Positions 43,283 to 52,392 of a stretch of 64,000 bases of DNA are shown piece after piece. The position numbers and the translations under genes were made by a program. The first letter of the stretch is position 1. Each line of letters starts with the position of its first letter. Below the pieces are notes generated by a model, which was given only the letters and a program-made list of their open reading frames with translations, had not been told where the DNA came from and searched no databases. Source of the stretch: Ralstonia insidiosa (GTDB lineage Bacteria > Pseudomonadota > Gammaproteobacteria > Burkholderiales > Burkholderiaceae); NCBI RefSeq assembly GCF_008801405.1, contig NZ_VZPV01000002.1:620001-684000 (forward strand). Direction: 5' to 3'.

Positions 43283-44961
43283 TACCAGCTCCGGAAGCGT
43301 GCAGGCGGGTCGTACAGGCCGCCAGACCATTCGACCAGGTCGGCGATGCTCTTGGCGGCGAGCAGCTCGCGGCTGGCATCGCTGCGGCGTACGTCGAGGT
43401 CTTCGGGCAGGGCGATCAGGCCGTCGCGGCGCATCTGTTCGGTCTGCGATGGATCGTGGCGCAGGCCGATGGACGTGACGCCCGCGACGGCCGCGATCAT
43501 CGCGCGCCGCTCTTCCAGCGAACGTGCCTTGTAGAGGTACGCGATGCCGTCTTCGGTCAGCAGGTGGGTGACGTCGTCGCCGTAGATCATGATGGGCGCG
43601 AGCGGCATGCCGCTTTGCTTGGCGACGGACACGGCATCGAGCGTATCGACGAAGGTCGGTTTGCCGCCTTCCTGGAACGTTTCCACCATCTGCACGACGA
43701 GCTTCTTGCCGCGCTCCAACATCGTCACCGGCTCGGTCATGTCGAGCCACGCGGGCGTGGCATGACGGCGGCCGCGCGGGTCGTGGCCCATGTTGGGGGC
43801 ACCACCAAAGCCCGCCAGGCGGCCGCGCGTGACGGTGGACGAATGCCCATCGCCATCCACCTGCAGCGTCGCGCCGATGAACAGGTCCACCGCGTATTGC
43901 CCCGCCAACTGGCACAGCATGCGGTTCGAACGCAGCGAGCCATCACGGCCGGTGAAGAACACGTCGGGGCGTGCGGCCACGTAGCGCTCCATGCCGAGTT
44001 CGGTGCCGAAGCAATGCACGCTTTCCACCCATCCAGATTCAATGGCGGGGATCAGCGTCGGGTGCGGGTTGAGCGTCCAGTTGCGGCAGATCTTGCCCTT
44101 GAGGCCCAGGCGTTCACCGTACGTCGGCAGGATCAGCTCGATGGCGGCGGTGTTGAAGCCGATGCCGTGGTTGAGCGACTGCACGTTGTGCCGCTGGTAG
44201 ATGCCGCGAATGGCCATCATCGCCATCAGCACGTGCACGGGTTTGATGAGGCGCGGGTCGCGCGTGAACAGCGGCTCGATATAGAACGGCTTGTCGGCCT
44301 GCACGATGAAGTCGACCCACGAGCCGGGAATGTCGACGCGCGGCAAATCCGCCGGGTCATCGACGATCTCGTTGACCTGCACGATGACGATGCCATCCGA
44401 GAACGCGGCGGGCTCGACCAGTGCGGGCGTGTCTTCGGTGCTGGGGCCGGTGTAGATGTTGCCCTGGCGGTCGGCCTTGAAGCCGGCCACTAGCGACACG
44501 TTGGGGATCAGGTCCACCACCAGCCGCGCATAGAGCTCGATGTAGGTGTGGATCGCGCCCACCTCCAGCAGCCCGTCTGCCAGCAACTGGCTGATGCGCA
44601 GGCTCTGGGGCCCGGCAAACGAGAAGTCGAGCTTGTGGGCGATGCCGGCTTCGAAAATATCCAGGTGTTCTGCACGGCTCACGCTCGGCATGATCATGTG
44701 CAGATCGTGCAGGCGCTCGGGGCTCACCTTGGCCAGCGAGCGCGACAGGAAGTCCGCCTGCTTCTGGTTGTTGCCCTCCAGCACGACACGGTCACCGGGG
44801 GCGAGCAGCGCTTCGAGCGCAGCGACGATATCGCCGGTGGGGATGACCTTGCCGTTGGCGATGCGGCGGGCCGCAGCCAGGCGGCGTTCCTTCTCGTCGC
44901 GCCGCTTGCGCCACTGGGGCGGGATGGCGGCGTTGGCCGGATTGTTGGACATCGCTTGCAT
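43282..44961 (-). CDS. mdcA: Malonate decarboxylase alpha subunit MdcA (acetyl-ACP:malonate ACP transferase)
   Basis: 559 aa. Exchanges acetyl for malonyl on the ACP, so free malonate enters the cycle. Typical MdcA sequence with L-E-G-N-N-Q-K-Q-A-D-F-L-S near residue 61, N-H-G-I-G-F-N-T-A-A-I-E-L near 265, and G-F-G-G-A-P-N-M-G-H-D-P-R-G-R near 400. The start at 44961 is chosen because GGAG lies 10 nt upstream; an internal ATG three codons later is possible. First gene of the operon and divergent from mdcR across an operator palindrome. Confidence 0.94.
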   Translation of the reverse strand: MQAMSNNPANAAIPPQWRKRRDEKERRLAAARRIANGKVIPTGDIVAALEALLAPGDRVVLEGNNQKQADFLSRSLAKVSPERLHDLHMIMPSVSRAEHLDIFEAGIAHKLDFSFAGPQSLRISQLLADGLLEVGAIHTYIELYARLVVDLIPNVSLVAGFKADRQGNIYTGPSTEDTPALVEPAAFSDGIVIVQVNEIVDDPADLPRVDIPGSWVDFIVQADKPFYIEPLFTRDPRLIKPVHVLMAMMAIRGIYQRHNVQSLNHGIGFNTAAIELILPTYGERLGLKGKICRNWTLNPHPTLIPAIESGWVESVHCFGTELGMERYVAARPDVFFTGRDGSLRSNRMLCQLAGQYAVDLFIGATLQVDGDGHSSTVTRGRLAGFGGAPNMGHDPRGRRHATPAWLDMTEPVTMLERGKKLVVQMVETFQEGGKPTFVDTLDAVSVAKQSGMPLAPIMIYGDDVTHLLTEDGIAYLYKARSLEERRAMIAAVAGVTSIGLRHDPSQTEQMRRDGLIALPEDLDVRRSDASRELLAAKSIADLVEWSGGLYDPPARFRSW

Positions 44962-45040
44962 GAGTGGACAGCTCCAACCGTGGACTCGATGGGCTGTACC
45001 GTATGCCGGAAGGCTGCGCACTTCAATCAACCTTGGCGCG

Positions 45041-45067
45041 GTTTCATTAACTTGAAGTTAATGAAAC
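45041..45067. promoter_or_regulatory. 27-bp operator palindrome between mdcA and mdcR
   Basis: Perfect 13-bp arms GTTTCATTAACTT and AAGTTAATGAAAC around a single central G. It stands out as the AT-rich centre of the divergent mdcA/mdcR intergenic region and is the obvious binding site for the LysR-type regulator MdcR, 60 bp upstream of its gene and about 80 bp upstream of mdcA. Confidence 0.85.
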
Positions 45068-45126
45068 AATGGGCAAATCACGGCAAAGTGCGGCGCAACA
45101 AGCCCATGCCCGGCGGAGACAGAACC

Positions 45127-46032
45127 ATGGCAATTGATGAAGACATCACATTGAAGAAGCTGGAGGTCTTCCAGTCCTTCATGACACTGGGAAACATGGC
45201 GCGCGTGTCAGAGGCGCTCGGGCAGAGCACGGTGAGCGTGCACCGCGCGCTGCATTCATTGGAAGAGGGCCTGCGCTGCCCGCTCTTCAAGCGCGACGGC
45301 CGCAAGCTGATCCCGCTGTCCACCGCCTACGTGTTCGCCGAACATGTGGAGCGCATCCTGGCCGAGTGCGAAGCGGGGGTGCGCCGCACGCGCGAGGCGG
45401 CGGGGTTCTCGTCGACGACGCTGAAGATTGGCGGCCTGTATTCCATGACGGTCGGCACGCTGCCGCGCATCTTTGCCGGCCTGAAGACGCGCCGCTCGGC
45501 GCTCGACATCGAGCTGACGCTGGGTTCAAACCGCAGCCTGCTCGCCAAGCTGGAAGACGGCCAGCTCGACGCCATCGTCATTGCGCTGGGCGAACCGCTG
45601 CGCAACCCCGATCTGCTGACCGTGCCGATGTTCGACGACGAGATCCTGTTTGCCGCGCCGCTGGGCTCGCCGTACGCGTCATCGGCGGAGATCGACCTGC
45701 AGGCCGTGCGCAGCGAGAAGTTCGTCGCGCTCGGCGATGACTTCGCCACGTACCACGATTTCATGGCCGCCTTCGACAAGGCCGGCTTTGCACCGCAGAT
45801 CGCGCTGCGCGTGGGCGACATCTTCTCGCTCATGAACCTGGTGAGCGGCGGCATTGGTTATGCGCTGTTGCCGCGCCGCGTGGCGGATTTCAGCCCCAAG
45901 GTGCAGCTGATTCCGCTGGCGGCGCGGTATGCGATCAGTCAACACATCGTGTTGGTGATGCAGCGCAATCGGGAGCGCGATCCGAATCTGTTGGCGTTGT
46001 CGGCGGAGTGTCGGTTGTTGGGCACGCGATAA
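45127..46032 (+). CDS. mdcR: LysR-type regulator of malonate decarboxylase MdcR
   Basis: 301 aa. N-terminal winged HTH (F-M-T-L-G-N-M-A-R-V-S-E-A-L-G-Q-S-T-V-S-V near residues 19-39), then a LysR effector domain beginning near residue 95 (T-L-K-I-G-G-L-Y). Divergent from mdcA, as is usual for mdc clusters, and expected to activate the operon with malonate or malonyl-CoA as inducer. GGAG lies 8 nt before the ATG. Confidence 0.9.
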   Translation: MAIDEDITLKKLEVFQSFMTLGNMARVSEALGQSTVSVHRALHSLEEGLRCPLFKRDGRKLIPLSTAYVFAEHVERILAECEAGVRRTREAAGFSSTTLKIGGLYSMTVGTLPRIFAGLKTRRSALDIELTLGSNRSLLAKLEDGQLDAIVIALGEPLRNPDLLTVPMFDDEILFAAPLGSPYASSAEIDLQAVRSEKFVALGDDFATYHDFMAAFDKAGFAPQIALRVGDIFSLMNLVSGGIGYALLPRRVADFSPKVQLIPLAARYAISQHIVLVMQRNRERDPNLLALSAECRLLGTR

Positions 46033-46038
46033 CGATGA

Positions 46039-46554
46039 TCACGTGTGCCGCACCACGTGGAAGCCTTCTTCCGCTGTGGGCGCAACGAAGTAGCGCGTGA
46101 TCTCTTCGAACTCTGCATCTGTCGGCGCGAACGGGTGGGCACCTGCGGCATTGCGATCGTGCAGACGCTGCTTGCAGACCGCATCGGGCACGTCCAGGTA
46201 ATGCAGTTGGTGCGCGACACCGGCGCGCTCGAAGACTTCGCGCATCCACGCGCGGCTAGTCAGTGTATTGGCAGGGAAATCCAGCACAACAGAGAGCCCA
46301 GCGCCAAGCAGTGCGCAAAGGTGCTCAGTCAATGCGCCACGCAAGCGGCGTGCGCTGCGGGCGTAGTCGGCCACGCTTGTGATCTCACCCGGATACAGAT
46401 GCGCGAGCCAGCTGTCTTCACTCAGCAACACCGTTGCGGGCGCGTCGGCCAGCCGTTGCGTCAACGTTGATTTTCCGGCGCCGATCTTGCCGCACACCAG
46501 ATGCAGCGTGGCCTGGGTGGATGCGGCGCCGGGCGTTTGCGATTGCAGCGTCAT
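46039..46554 (-). CDS. AAA_33-type P-loop kinase-like protein
   Basis: 171 aa. Walker A G-K-I-G-A-G-K-S-T at residues about 22-30, S-E-D-S-W-L in the next strand, a V-V-L-D-F-P-A-N-T segment in Walker B position, and R-x-x-x-R-N-A near 134. This is the pattern of small kinases of the shikimate/gluconate/zeta-toxin superfamily found in many bacteria without known substrate. It is convergent with mdcR (6 bp between stops). No toxin-antitoxin partner is visible. Confidence 0.8.
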   Translation of the reverse strand: MTLQSQTPGAASTQATLHLVCGKIGAGKSTLTQRLADAPATVLLSEDSWLAHLYPGEITSVADYARSARRLRGALTEHLCALLGAGLSVVLDFPANTLTSRAWMREVFERAGVAHQLHYLDVPDAVCKQRLHDRNAAGAHPFAPTDAEFEEITRYFVAPTAEEGFHVVRHT

Positions 46555-46593
46555 GACAAGCTCCTGAGAGGGGAGGGTTCAGGAGGCGGGCAC

Positions 46594-46618
46594 AAAAAAC
46601 CCGCCTCGGGGGCGGGTT
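46594..46618 (-). terminator. Intrinsic terminator upstream of the P-loop gene
   Basis: AACCCGCC/GGCGGGTT stem with a T-run on the minus strand (plus A-run 46594-46599). It would stop minus-strand transcription entering from 46.9 kb. Confidence 0.75.
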
Positions 46619-46660
46619 CGTTTGCTACCGGCTGACGCGCGCTAACCCACCATTTTTGGA

Positions 46661-46858
46661 ATGGTGCGAATAATCGACGCGAGGCGGGAGGTGTGGCGAA
46701 GCATGGTGGGGAGCTTGGGGGATTGGGTTTGGGTTGTCAACGGTAGGTTGTGGTCAGTGTTTCTTGATGCCATTGGCGCGTACGTATTGCTAGCGCTGGA
46801 AGGGTGCCAGTTGAACCCAGAGACATGGGATGCACTGGAAGCGGTTGAACGCCAATAG
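46661..46858 (+). CDS. Possible 65-aa hypothetical protein
   Basis: Open frame with ATG start but weak ribosome site. The C-terminal half (L-L-A-L-E-G-C-Q-L-N-P-E-T-W-D-A-L-E-A) looks protein-like and helical. No family recognised; could be a gene remnant between two terminators. Confidence 0.25.
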   Translation: MVRIIDARREVWRSMVGSLGDWVWVVNGRLWSVFLDAIGAYVLLALEGCQLNPETWDALEAVERQ

Positions 46859-46872
46859 GCACAACTGCAAAT

Positions 46873-46899
46873 GAAAACGCCCTGAGCGGGTCAGGGCGT
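46873..46899 (-). terminator. Terminator of the GGDEF-EAL gene
   Basis: ACGCCCTGA/TCAGGGCGT stem with T-rich minus-strand tail, 20 nt after the stop. The same stem sequence recurs in the terminator at 53784-53823. Confidence 0.85.
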
Positions 46900-46918
46900 C
46901 TTAGTCCTTCATGCGCTT

Positions 46919-49861
46919 TCATGCTGGAGCATCAGCGGCGCGTTTTTCGCTCATGGGCCATACCCGCCGTTCGAATTCATGCGGCAGAACCGGCGTCGAA
47001 TAAAAAAAGCCCTGCGCAAAATCGCAATCGACTGCCTTGAGAAAATCCCGCTGCTCGGCGGTCTCCACACCCTCGGCAATGACTTTGAGCCCCAGTTTGT
47101 GCGCGAGGACGACCATGGCCTCGCACAGCGCCTGGTTGTCTTCGTCAAAGCTCAGGTTGTGGACGAATGAGCGATCGATCTTCAGGTAGTCAATGTCAAA
47201 GCGCTTGAGGTAAGCAAGCGACGAGTAACCGGTCCCGAAGTCGTCGATCGAGATCCCGATGCCCGCGCTGCGCAACGTCCGCAGCGCCTCGTCCGTCCGC
47301 GATTCGGCCTGCAATAGCAGCCCCTCCGTGATTTCCACCATCACGCTCTGCACCGGCAAGCCTTCGCGCGCAAGGAAGTCGGACCATCGCGCGCACAGTT
47401 GGGCATCCTGGCGCATCTGGACTGGAGACATGTTGACGCTGATCTGGAACGACGGATGGAATTGATCGCGCCATTGCCGCGCCTGTTGCACCGCCTGCTT
47501 GAACACCCAATCGCCGATGGGAACGATGAGGCCCGTGTCTTCCGCCACGGAAATGAAATCGTGCGGGTTGATCGTACCGCGCTCTGGGTGCAGCCAGCGG
47601 ATCAGCGCCTCGGCTTTGCAAACCTCGCCCGTGGCGAGGTCGACGATGGGCTGGTAGTAGACCTGAAACTGGTCACTGGGCAGCGCGGCGCGCAAATCGC
47701 TGGTGAGCCGCAGGCGCTTTTCTGCCTCCACCTGCATATCGGGCTTGAAGTAACTGAAGCGATTGCGCCCGGCGTTCTTGGCCGCATACATGGCTTGATC
47801 GGCGTTCTTGAACAGCACATCAAGATCGTGGGAGTCGTCGGGGTAAAACGTCACGCCAACGCTGGCAGAAATGAAGGCTTCTTCCGTGCCCAGCGTGAAT
47901 GGCTCGGCCAACTTGCCGATGATGGTCCTGGCGATCCGTTCAACGCTCTCCGTGTCATCCAGATTGGGCAGGATGACGGTGAACTCATCGCCGCCTAGAC
48001 GGGCGACCGTATCCGATTGGCGCACGCACGAACCGATGCGCTTGCCGGCCTCGATCAGCAACGTATCTCCCCTGTCGTGGCCGAGCGAGTCGTTGACCTC
48101 CTTGAAGCGGTCGAGATCGATCAGCATCAACGCCATGCGCCGCCCGAAGCGGCCTGGCTGACTGGCTTCCTGAGCAAGGCGCTCATGGAACATCTGGCGA
48201 TTCGGCAGGCCCGTCAGTGCATCGAAGTTGGCCTGTTTCCAGATGGTTGCCTCAAACGCCATCCGGTCGGAGAGATCACGACCGATCGCCAACACGGAAT
48301 GCACATGGCCGGTGTGGTCGGTCTCGGGCGTGAGGCGGACGTGCGAGCATTGTTCGCGCCCATCCTTGCCGGCCCATCTCAGTTCGAATTGCGTGCTGGT
48401 TCCGCTTGCAATGACATCGCTGATGATTTTTTCGTAGACGCGCGCGTTGTCGCCGCCGGGGAGTTCCGAGGGCCGCTTGCCAAGCGCTTCCGTGAGGCTG
48501 CATCCCGCCGCGGCACAGAACGCAGGGTTGGCGTAAATGCGGCGCAACTCGCGGTCATAGCGGGCAATGGTATCGGGCGAGTTCTCGATCAGCGTGCGCG
48601 ACTCCCGCTCCCGCGTGACGAGCTCTGCCGTGCGTTCGACAACGGTTTGCTCGAGCGAGGCATTGATCTCGTTGATCTTCTGGATCTTCTGCTTGATCGC
48701 TTCGCGCATTCTCTCGAAGCGCTGCGCGAGCCTGCTCAGTTCGTCCTTGGCGCGGGCCCCGGTTTCTACGTGCTTTTCTTCGTCTACCTCGGCGCCGGCA
48801 TCGTCGCCGGTATCGTGCACCTTGCGCACCAGCTCCCTGAGCGGTGCAGAAATGCTGTGCGAGATGAAGTAAGCAAGGAAGATCGACAGCAGAACCCCCG
48901 AGATGCCAACCAGCGCGATCTGGTTTCGCACCGCTTGTGCCTCGGCCGTCAGTTTTTTCTCCGCAATGGTGCTCACCACGAACCAGGTCGTGCCGGGGAT
49001 TTTGGCGTACGCAGCCAAATAACGTCCTCCGCGCTTTCCCTCGACCGCAACGAAGCTTTGCGCCTCGCCCGATGTCGCGTTGCGCGCGATGTTTTCGAGC
49101 AGGCCGGGTTCGGGTAGGGCGCCGGTGTCATTCGATGCGTCGGCGGGCCGGATGATGACCTCGTTACTCGCATCGAGAATGTAGATTTGCGTACCGCTGC
49201 CCGTGGCGACGTCGTTGAAGATGGTCGAGAAGTATGCCGGGCGGACGATCAGCACCAGATTGCCGAGCTGCTGGTTGCTGTTCTTGTCGATGATGGCGCG
49301 CACCACCCCGAGGTTTTGCTGTCCGACACCGTTGTCGTAGCTGCCCCAGTACGTGTGCCCATGCGCGTCCTGAGCGCGCGAGACGAGGCGTGTCACACCC
49401 TGGGTCAATTGCGTGGCGGCCTGTGTGTCCAGAATCCGGTTGTTCTTGTCGAGCAGATACTTCTGGTTGATGAAATCCACCGATCCGTAATGCTCGAGGA
49501 GCAGCCGCGCCATGTCCTGGCGTGCCTCGCTTTGTTCCTTGCCGTGGCCGCTCGCAGCCCTGGCAAGCGCGCCTTGAACCCGATTGGAGAGCACCAGCAA
49601 GTTGCTTTCCGTCTCGATCTGCCGCATGCGCAACTCGATGTTTCTCGAGACTTGCTTGACCACCTCCTTCGAGAATATCTCCGCGTTCTCCTTGATCGCC
49701 GCGATCGAGTTCACATACGAAATGCTGGCCGAAATGAAGATCGGCAGCAGAGACAGCAGGATGAACGCGGCAACCAACCGGTGGCGAATCTCAACGCGGC
49801 GAAGCAGGTCCTGTGAGAGGTAGTCGAAAGCGCGCTGCAGCAACCGTGGGATCGAGTTCAT
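46919..49861 (-). CDS. Membrane sensor GGDEF-EAL protein (cyclic di-GMP turnover)
   Basis: 980 aa. Membrane span near residues 28-50, a dCache periplasmic sensor to about 320, a second span near 325-345, a HAMP-like and coiled-coil segment, and a PAS domain (I-E-N-S-P-D-T-I-A-R-Y). GGDEF follows with A-R-L-G-G-D-E-F near 632 and an R-Q-S-D I-site five residues before. EAL has K-A-E-A-L-I-R-W near 755, D-D-F-G-T-G-Y-S-S-L, K-I-D-R-S-F-V and E-G-V-E-T. Both catalytic motifs are intact, so it could make and break cyclic di-GMP. The ATG overlaps the stop of the solute-binding protein gene by 4 nt, linking the two. Confidence 0.92.
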   Translation of the reverse strand: MNSIPRLLQRAFDYLSQDLLRRVEIRHRLVAAFILLSLLPIFISASISYVNSIAAIKENAEIFSKEVVKQVSRNIELRMRQIETESNLLVLSNRVQGALARAASGHGKEQSEARQDMARLLLEHYGSVDFINQKYLLDKNNRILDTQAATQLTQGVTRLVSRAQDAHGHTYWGSYDNGVGQQNLGVVRAIIDKNSNQQLGNLVLIVRPAYFSTIFNDVATGSGTQIYILDASNEVIIRPADASNDTGALPEPGLLENIARNATSGEAQSFVAVEGKRGGRYLAAYAKIPGTTWFVVSTIAEKKLTAEAQAVRNQIALVGISGVLLSIFLAYFISHSISAPLRELVRKVHDTGDDAGAEVDEEKHVETGARAKDELSRLAQRFERMREAIKQKIQKINEINASLEQTVVERTAELVTRERESRTLIENSPDTIARYDRELRRIYANPAFCAAAGCSLTEALGKRPSELPGGDNARVYEKIISDVIASGTSTQFELRWAGKDGREQCSHVRLTPETDHTGHVHSVLAIGRDLSDRMAFEATIWKQANFDALTGLPNRQMFHERLAQEASQPGRFGRRMALMLIDLDRFKEVNDSLGHDRGDTLLIEAGKRIGSCVRQSDTVARLGGDEFTVILPNLDDTESVERIARTIIGKLAEPFTLGTEEAFISASVGVTFYPDDSHDLDVLFKNADQAMYAAKNAGRNRFSYFKPDMQVEAEKRLRLTSDLRAALPSDQFQVYYQPIVDLATGEVCKAEALIRWLHPERGTINPHDFISVAEDTGLIVPIGDWVFKQAVQQARQWRDQFHPSFQISVNMSPVQMRQDAQLCARWSDFLAREGLPVQSVMVEITEGLLLQAESRTDEALRTLRSAGIGISIDDFGTGYSSLAYLKRFDIDYLKIDRSFVHNLSFDEDNQALCEAMVVLAHKLGLKVIAEGVETAEQRDFLKAVDCDFAQGFFYSTPVLPHEFERRVWPMSEKRAADAPA

Positions 49862-51147
49862 TTGTAGTGCATCTTCGCTTCATTCTTGACCGATTCATCG
49901 AGTCGCTTCGCCGCTTGCCTGGGCGACATCTTCTTGAGCAACACGTCCTGCATCAACCCGTGCAGTGACTCGAGTGTGTTTGACGGCAGCGTCGAATAGT
50001 ACGGGCTGGCAGTGACCAGATAGCGGCTGGCCGTATTCGTATAGTCGACGATTTCCGGGTCACTGACAGTCGTTTCCGCGTCTTGCTGGAATGGAGAGAT
50101 GTTGTGGCGCTTTCTCTGCAGAATCGGGAAGCCTTTGCCGGCGATGAATTCCAGAAAGCGCATTGCAGCCGCCTTGTTGGGCGTCTCGCATACGGCAAAG
50201 CCTGTCTCACTGCCCAGCACGGGTACCACCTGCTCGCCGCGCTTGTTCCATGGCGGGATGAACACGCCGACCGCAAAGCGATTGCCATGCAGCAGCAGGC
50301 CCGCCGCCCAGCTGCCCTGGAAAGCCATCGCCACCTTGCCTTCCTTGAAAAGACGCATGCCGTCGTCGTAGCCGGTTGCCATGAACGACGCCTGCACGTA
50401 GCCGCGTTCCGGCAGCAGCGCCATCCTGGCGAAGATATCGGCGACCTCGGGGGTGCCGAGATCCAGCGTGCCCTCGGCCATCTTGTTTTTCCAGTTTGGC
50501 TCGTGCGCGACCACGTTGTTGGCGAAGCCCGAGGCAAACGGTCCGTTTCCGAGCATGTTCGGGAATGCGCCATTCAACATCAGGGGCGTGAATCCTGCGC
50601 GTTTGAGCTGCGCGCACACGCGCAGGAACTCGTCGAAATTCGTTGGCAGCTTGTCGACACCCGCTTTTTCGAACATCTCGCGGTTGTAGTAGATCATCGT
50701 CGTTGCGACGCCGCCCGAGATGCCGAACCCTTTGCCGTCGCGGCTGGTCCAGTCCCGCTTGAGCGGGGCGAGCATGTTCGCCCAGGCCGATGTCTGGCTG
50801 ACATCGGCAAGGACACGCTGATCGGCCAGTTCGGCCGAATAGGCATTGGGATTGACGCTCAACAGATCGGGCAGCGTGCCGGCAGCAACACGGGGTTTGA
50901 TGTTCTCTTCGACCGAATTGCCGATCATGAACTGAACGTCCACCTGCACATCGGGATTGAGCTTGCTGAACTCGGCAGCGATCTGAAGCATCTGCTCGGG
51001 CCAGTCCGGTGCCCAGATCAATGCCGTAATGCTGGTTCGGTGCGGCGGGGGCGAACTGGTAATGGGGGCATCTTGCTGGTGGCAACCGCACAGAACCAGC
51101 AAACCGATCAGACCGGATAGCAGCCGGGCAAAGTGACTTTGTCGCAC
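49858..51147 (-). CDS. Orphan family-1 extracellular solute-binding lipoprotein
   Basis: 429 aa. Lipobox L-V-L-C-G-C gives a lipid-anchored periplasmic protein. The mature part has the family-1 sugar-binding layout: I-A-A-E-F-S-K-L-N-P-D-V-Q-V-D near residue 55, L-P-D-L-L near 92, G-K-V-A-M-A-F-Q-G-S-W near 265. GTG start at 51147 with poor Shine-Dalgarno. No permease or ATPase genes are near. Its stop overlaps the start of the GGDEF-EAL gene, so it probably presents a ligand (perhaps a sugar) to that sensor rather than feeding transport. Confidence 0.85.
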   Translation of the reverse strand: MRQSHFARLLSGLIGLLVLCGCHQQDAPITSSPPPHRTSITALIWAPDWPEQMLQIAAEFSKLNPDVQVDVQFMIGNSVEENIKPRVAAGTLPDLLSVNPNAYSAELADQRVLADVSQTSAWANMLAPLKRDWTSRDGKGFGISGGVATTMIYYNREMFEKAGVDKLPTNFDEFLRVCAQLKRAGFTPLMLNGAFPNMLGNGPFASGFANNVVAHEPNWKNKMAEGTLDLGTPEVADIFARMALLPERGYVQASFMATGYDDGMRLFKEGKVAMAFQGSWAAGLLLHGNRFAVGVFIPPWNKRGEQVVPVLGSETGFAVCETPNKAAAMRFLEFIAGKGFPILQRKRHNISPFQQDAETTVSDPEIVDYTNTASRYLVTASPYYSTLPSNTLESLHGLMQDVLLKKMSPRQAAKRLDESVKNEAKMHYK

Positions 51148-51618
51148 ATCACGCTCGCTTTCGGGTTTGGTATGCGCCGGTTGGGCTCGCGAGGCAGGGG
51201 AGACTTCTCGCGGCGGCCCGTCGATTGGGGGGCTCGATATTGCTGAGCATGGATTACCTGCAGATGATGGCGTGCGCCAGCAGCGCCCGCCACGCCGGGC
51301 AGATCGGGAAGCCCATGCGACAGCCAGAATGCGGATAGTTGGGCATGACGACGAATAAGCTGATTAACCGCAACAGAGGCAATCTGTTCATCGGCAGCCC
51401 ACATGAATCCTTTAATGGTCGCCAGGCGCGTGCGTTTGTTACCCATGTGGCCCAGCGCCGCAATGAACCGGGCACCTCGACACATGGCAATCTGCAAACG
51501 TTTGGCCCATGACGACGGCGTTGCCGGGCACCATCAGCACGGCTTTGGTGATCTTGCTTGCGGGGCGAGACGGCCTTGCGTCCAATCCTCCGCAGTTAGC
51601 GGGCAGGCCAATCGGCAC
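51148..51618. other. 471-bp region with possible gene remnants
   Basis: No intact gene. A minus-strand stretch (about 51250-51450) reads G-H-M-G-N-K-R-T-R-L-A-T-I-K-G-F-M-W with protein-like composition but no start signal or recognised family. The base composition is slightly more AT than its neighbours. Probably decayed sequence. Confidence 0.35.
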
Positions 51619-52224
51619 CTACGGGCGCAAGCCAAACAGCCCCTGCCAGAACGATTCAAAAGTGCCGGGGTGCCGCGAGTGCGTCGTCGGCGCATCAGTC
51701 TTTGAACCCAGTGCTTCATCAGGCGTCGGGGCTGCCTCGCTGTCCGGCGCCGCAGCCGCAGCCACACTCGCCCGCCGCGCTTCCTGCATCGCCCACACGC
51801 TATCCGCAATGCGCGCCGCCAGTTCTGCCTCGCAGTCCCGGCCGAGCAGCACACCGAAGAGCACGTCCCGGTTGTGACCATCGTCAGCAAAGCGCATCGC
51901 AATGGCGACCATCTTTTCGTAGTGTTCCTGCGCAATGCGTTCACGCTCGCGTTGCGCTGCGCGCTCCTCGGCTTCCTGCGCCTCGTGCTCGGCCTGCCAG
52001 CGCTGCATCTCTTGCGCGAAGACTTCGTCGTAGACCCGGCGTTGCTCGGCGTCGGAGAGGATGGCGTAGGCCTCGCGGATCTCCTGGAACGCCGCATAGG
52101 CCTCGGCCTCGCGGCCAGGGTTGCGGTCGGGGTGCCACTTCATTGCGGCACGGCGATAGGCCTGCTTGATTTCATCCAGGGTCGCGTCGGGCTGCACGCC
52201 GAGGGTCGCGTAGATGGTCGTCAT
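51619..52224 (-). CDS. J-domain (DnaJ-like) co-chaperone
   Basis: 201 aa. N-terminal J domain (residues 2-67) with the H-P-D motif in W-H-P-D-R-N-P-G and helix IV ending S-D-A-E-Q-R-R-V-Y-D-E. Then a charged Glu/Arg-rich helix (about 70-110) and an Ala-rich C-terminus. It lacks the Gly/Phe and zinc-finger regions of DnaJ, so it is a specialised type III co-chaperone for an Hsp70. The start is the ATG at 52224. The client is unknown. Confidence 0.88.
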   Translation of the reverse strand: MTTIYATLGVQPDATLDEIKQAYRRAAMKWHPDRNPGREAEAYAAFQEIREAYAILSDAEQRRVYDEVFAQEMQRWQAEHEAQEAEERAAQRERERIAQEHYEKMVAIAMRFADDGHNRDVLFGVLLGRDCEAELAARIADSVWAMQEARRASVAAAAAPDSEAAPTPDEALGSKTDAPTTHSRHPGTFESFWQGLFGLRP

Positions 52225-52392
52225 GGCGGAAGGGGGCGGCTGCCAAGGGTAAGGTGATCCTAGCATGCGGTTGTTGACCTCTTATGGCTGATTTCCGGTC
52301 GGGTGGCCTCGTCTCTTCGAATGAGTTGCGTTGACCCTCGGCGCTTGCACGGCGCATGCTGCTATCAAGTCGTCACCCACAGGGTGCGTGCC

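Noticed and set aside
51509..51877. Plus-strand frame starting M-T-T-A-L-P-G-T-I with a signal-like N-terminus
   Set aside because: Most of it is antisense to the J-domain gene, no ribosome site precedes it, and the rest lies in apparently decayed sequence.
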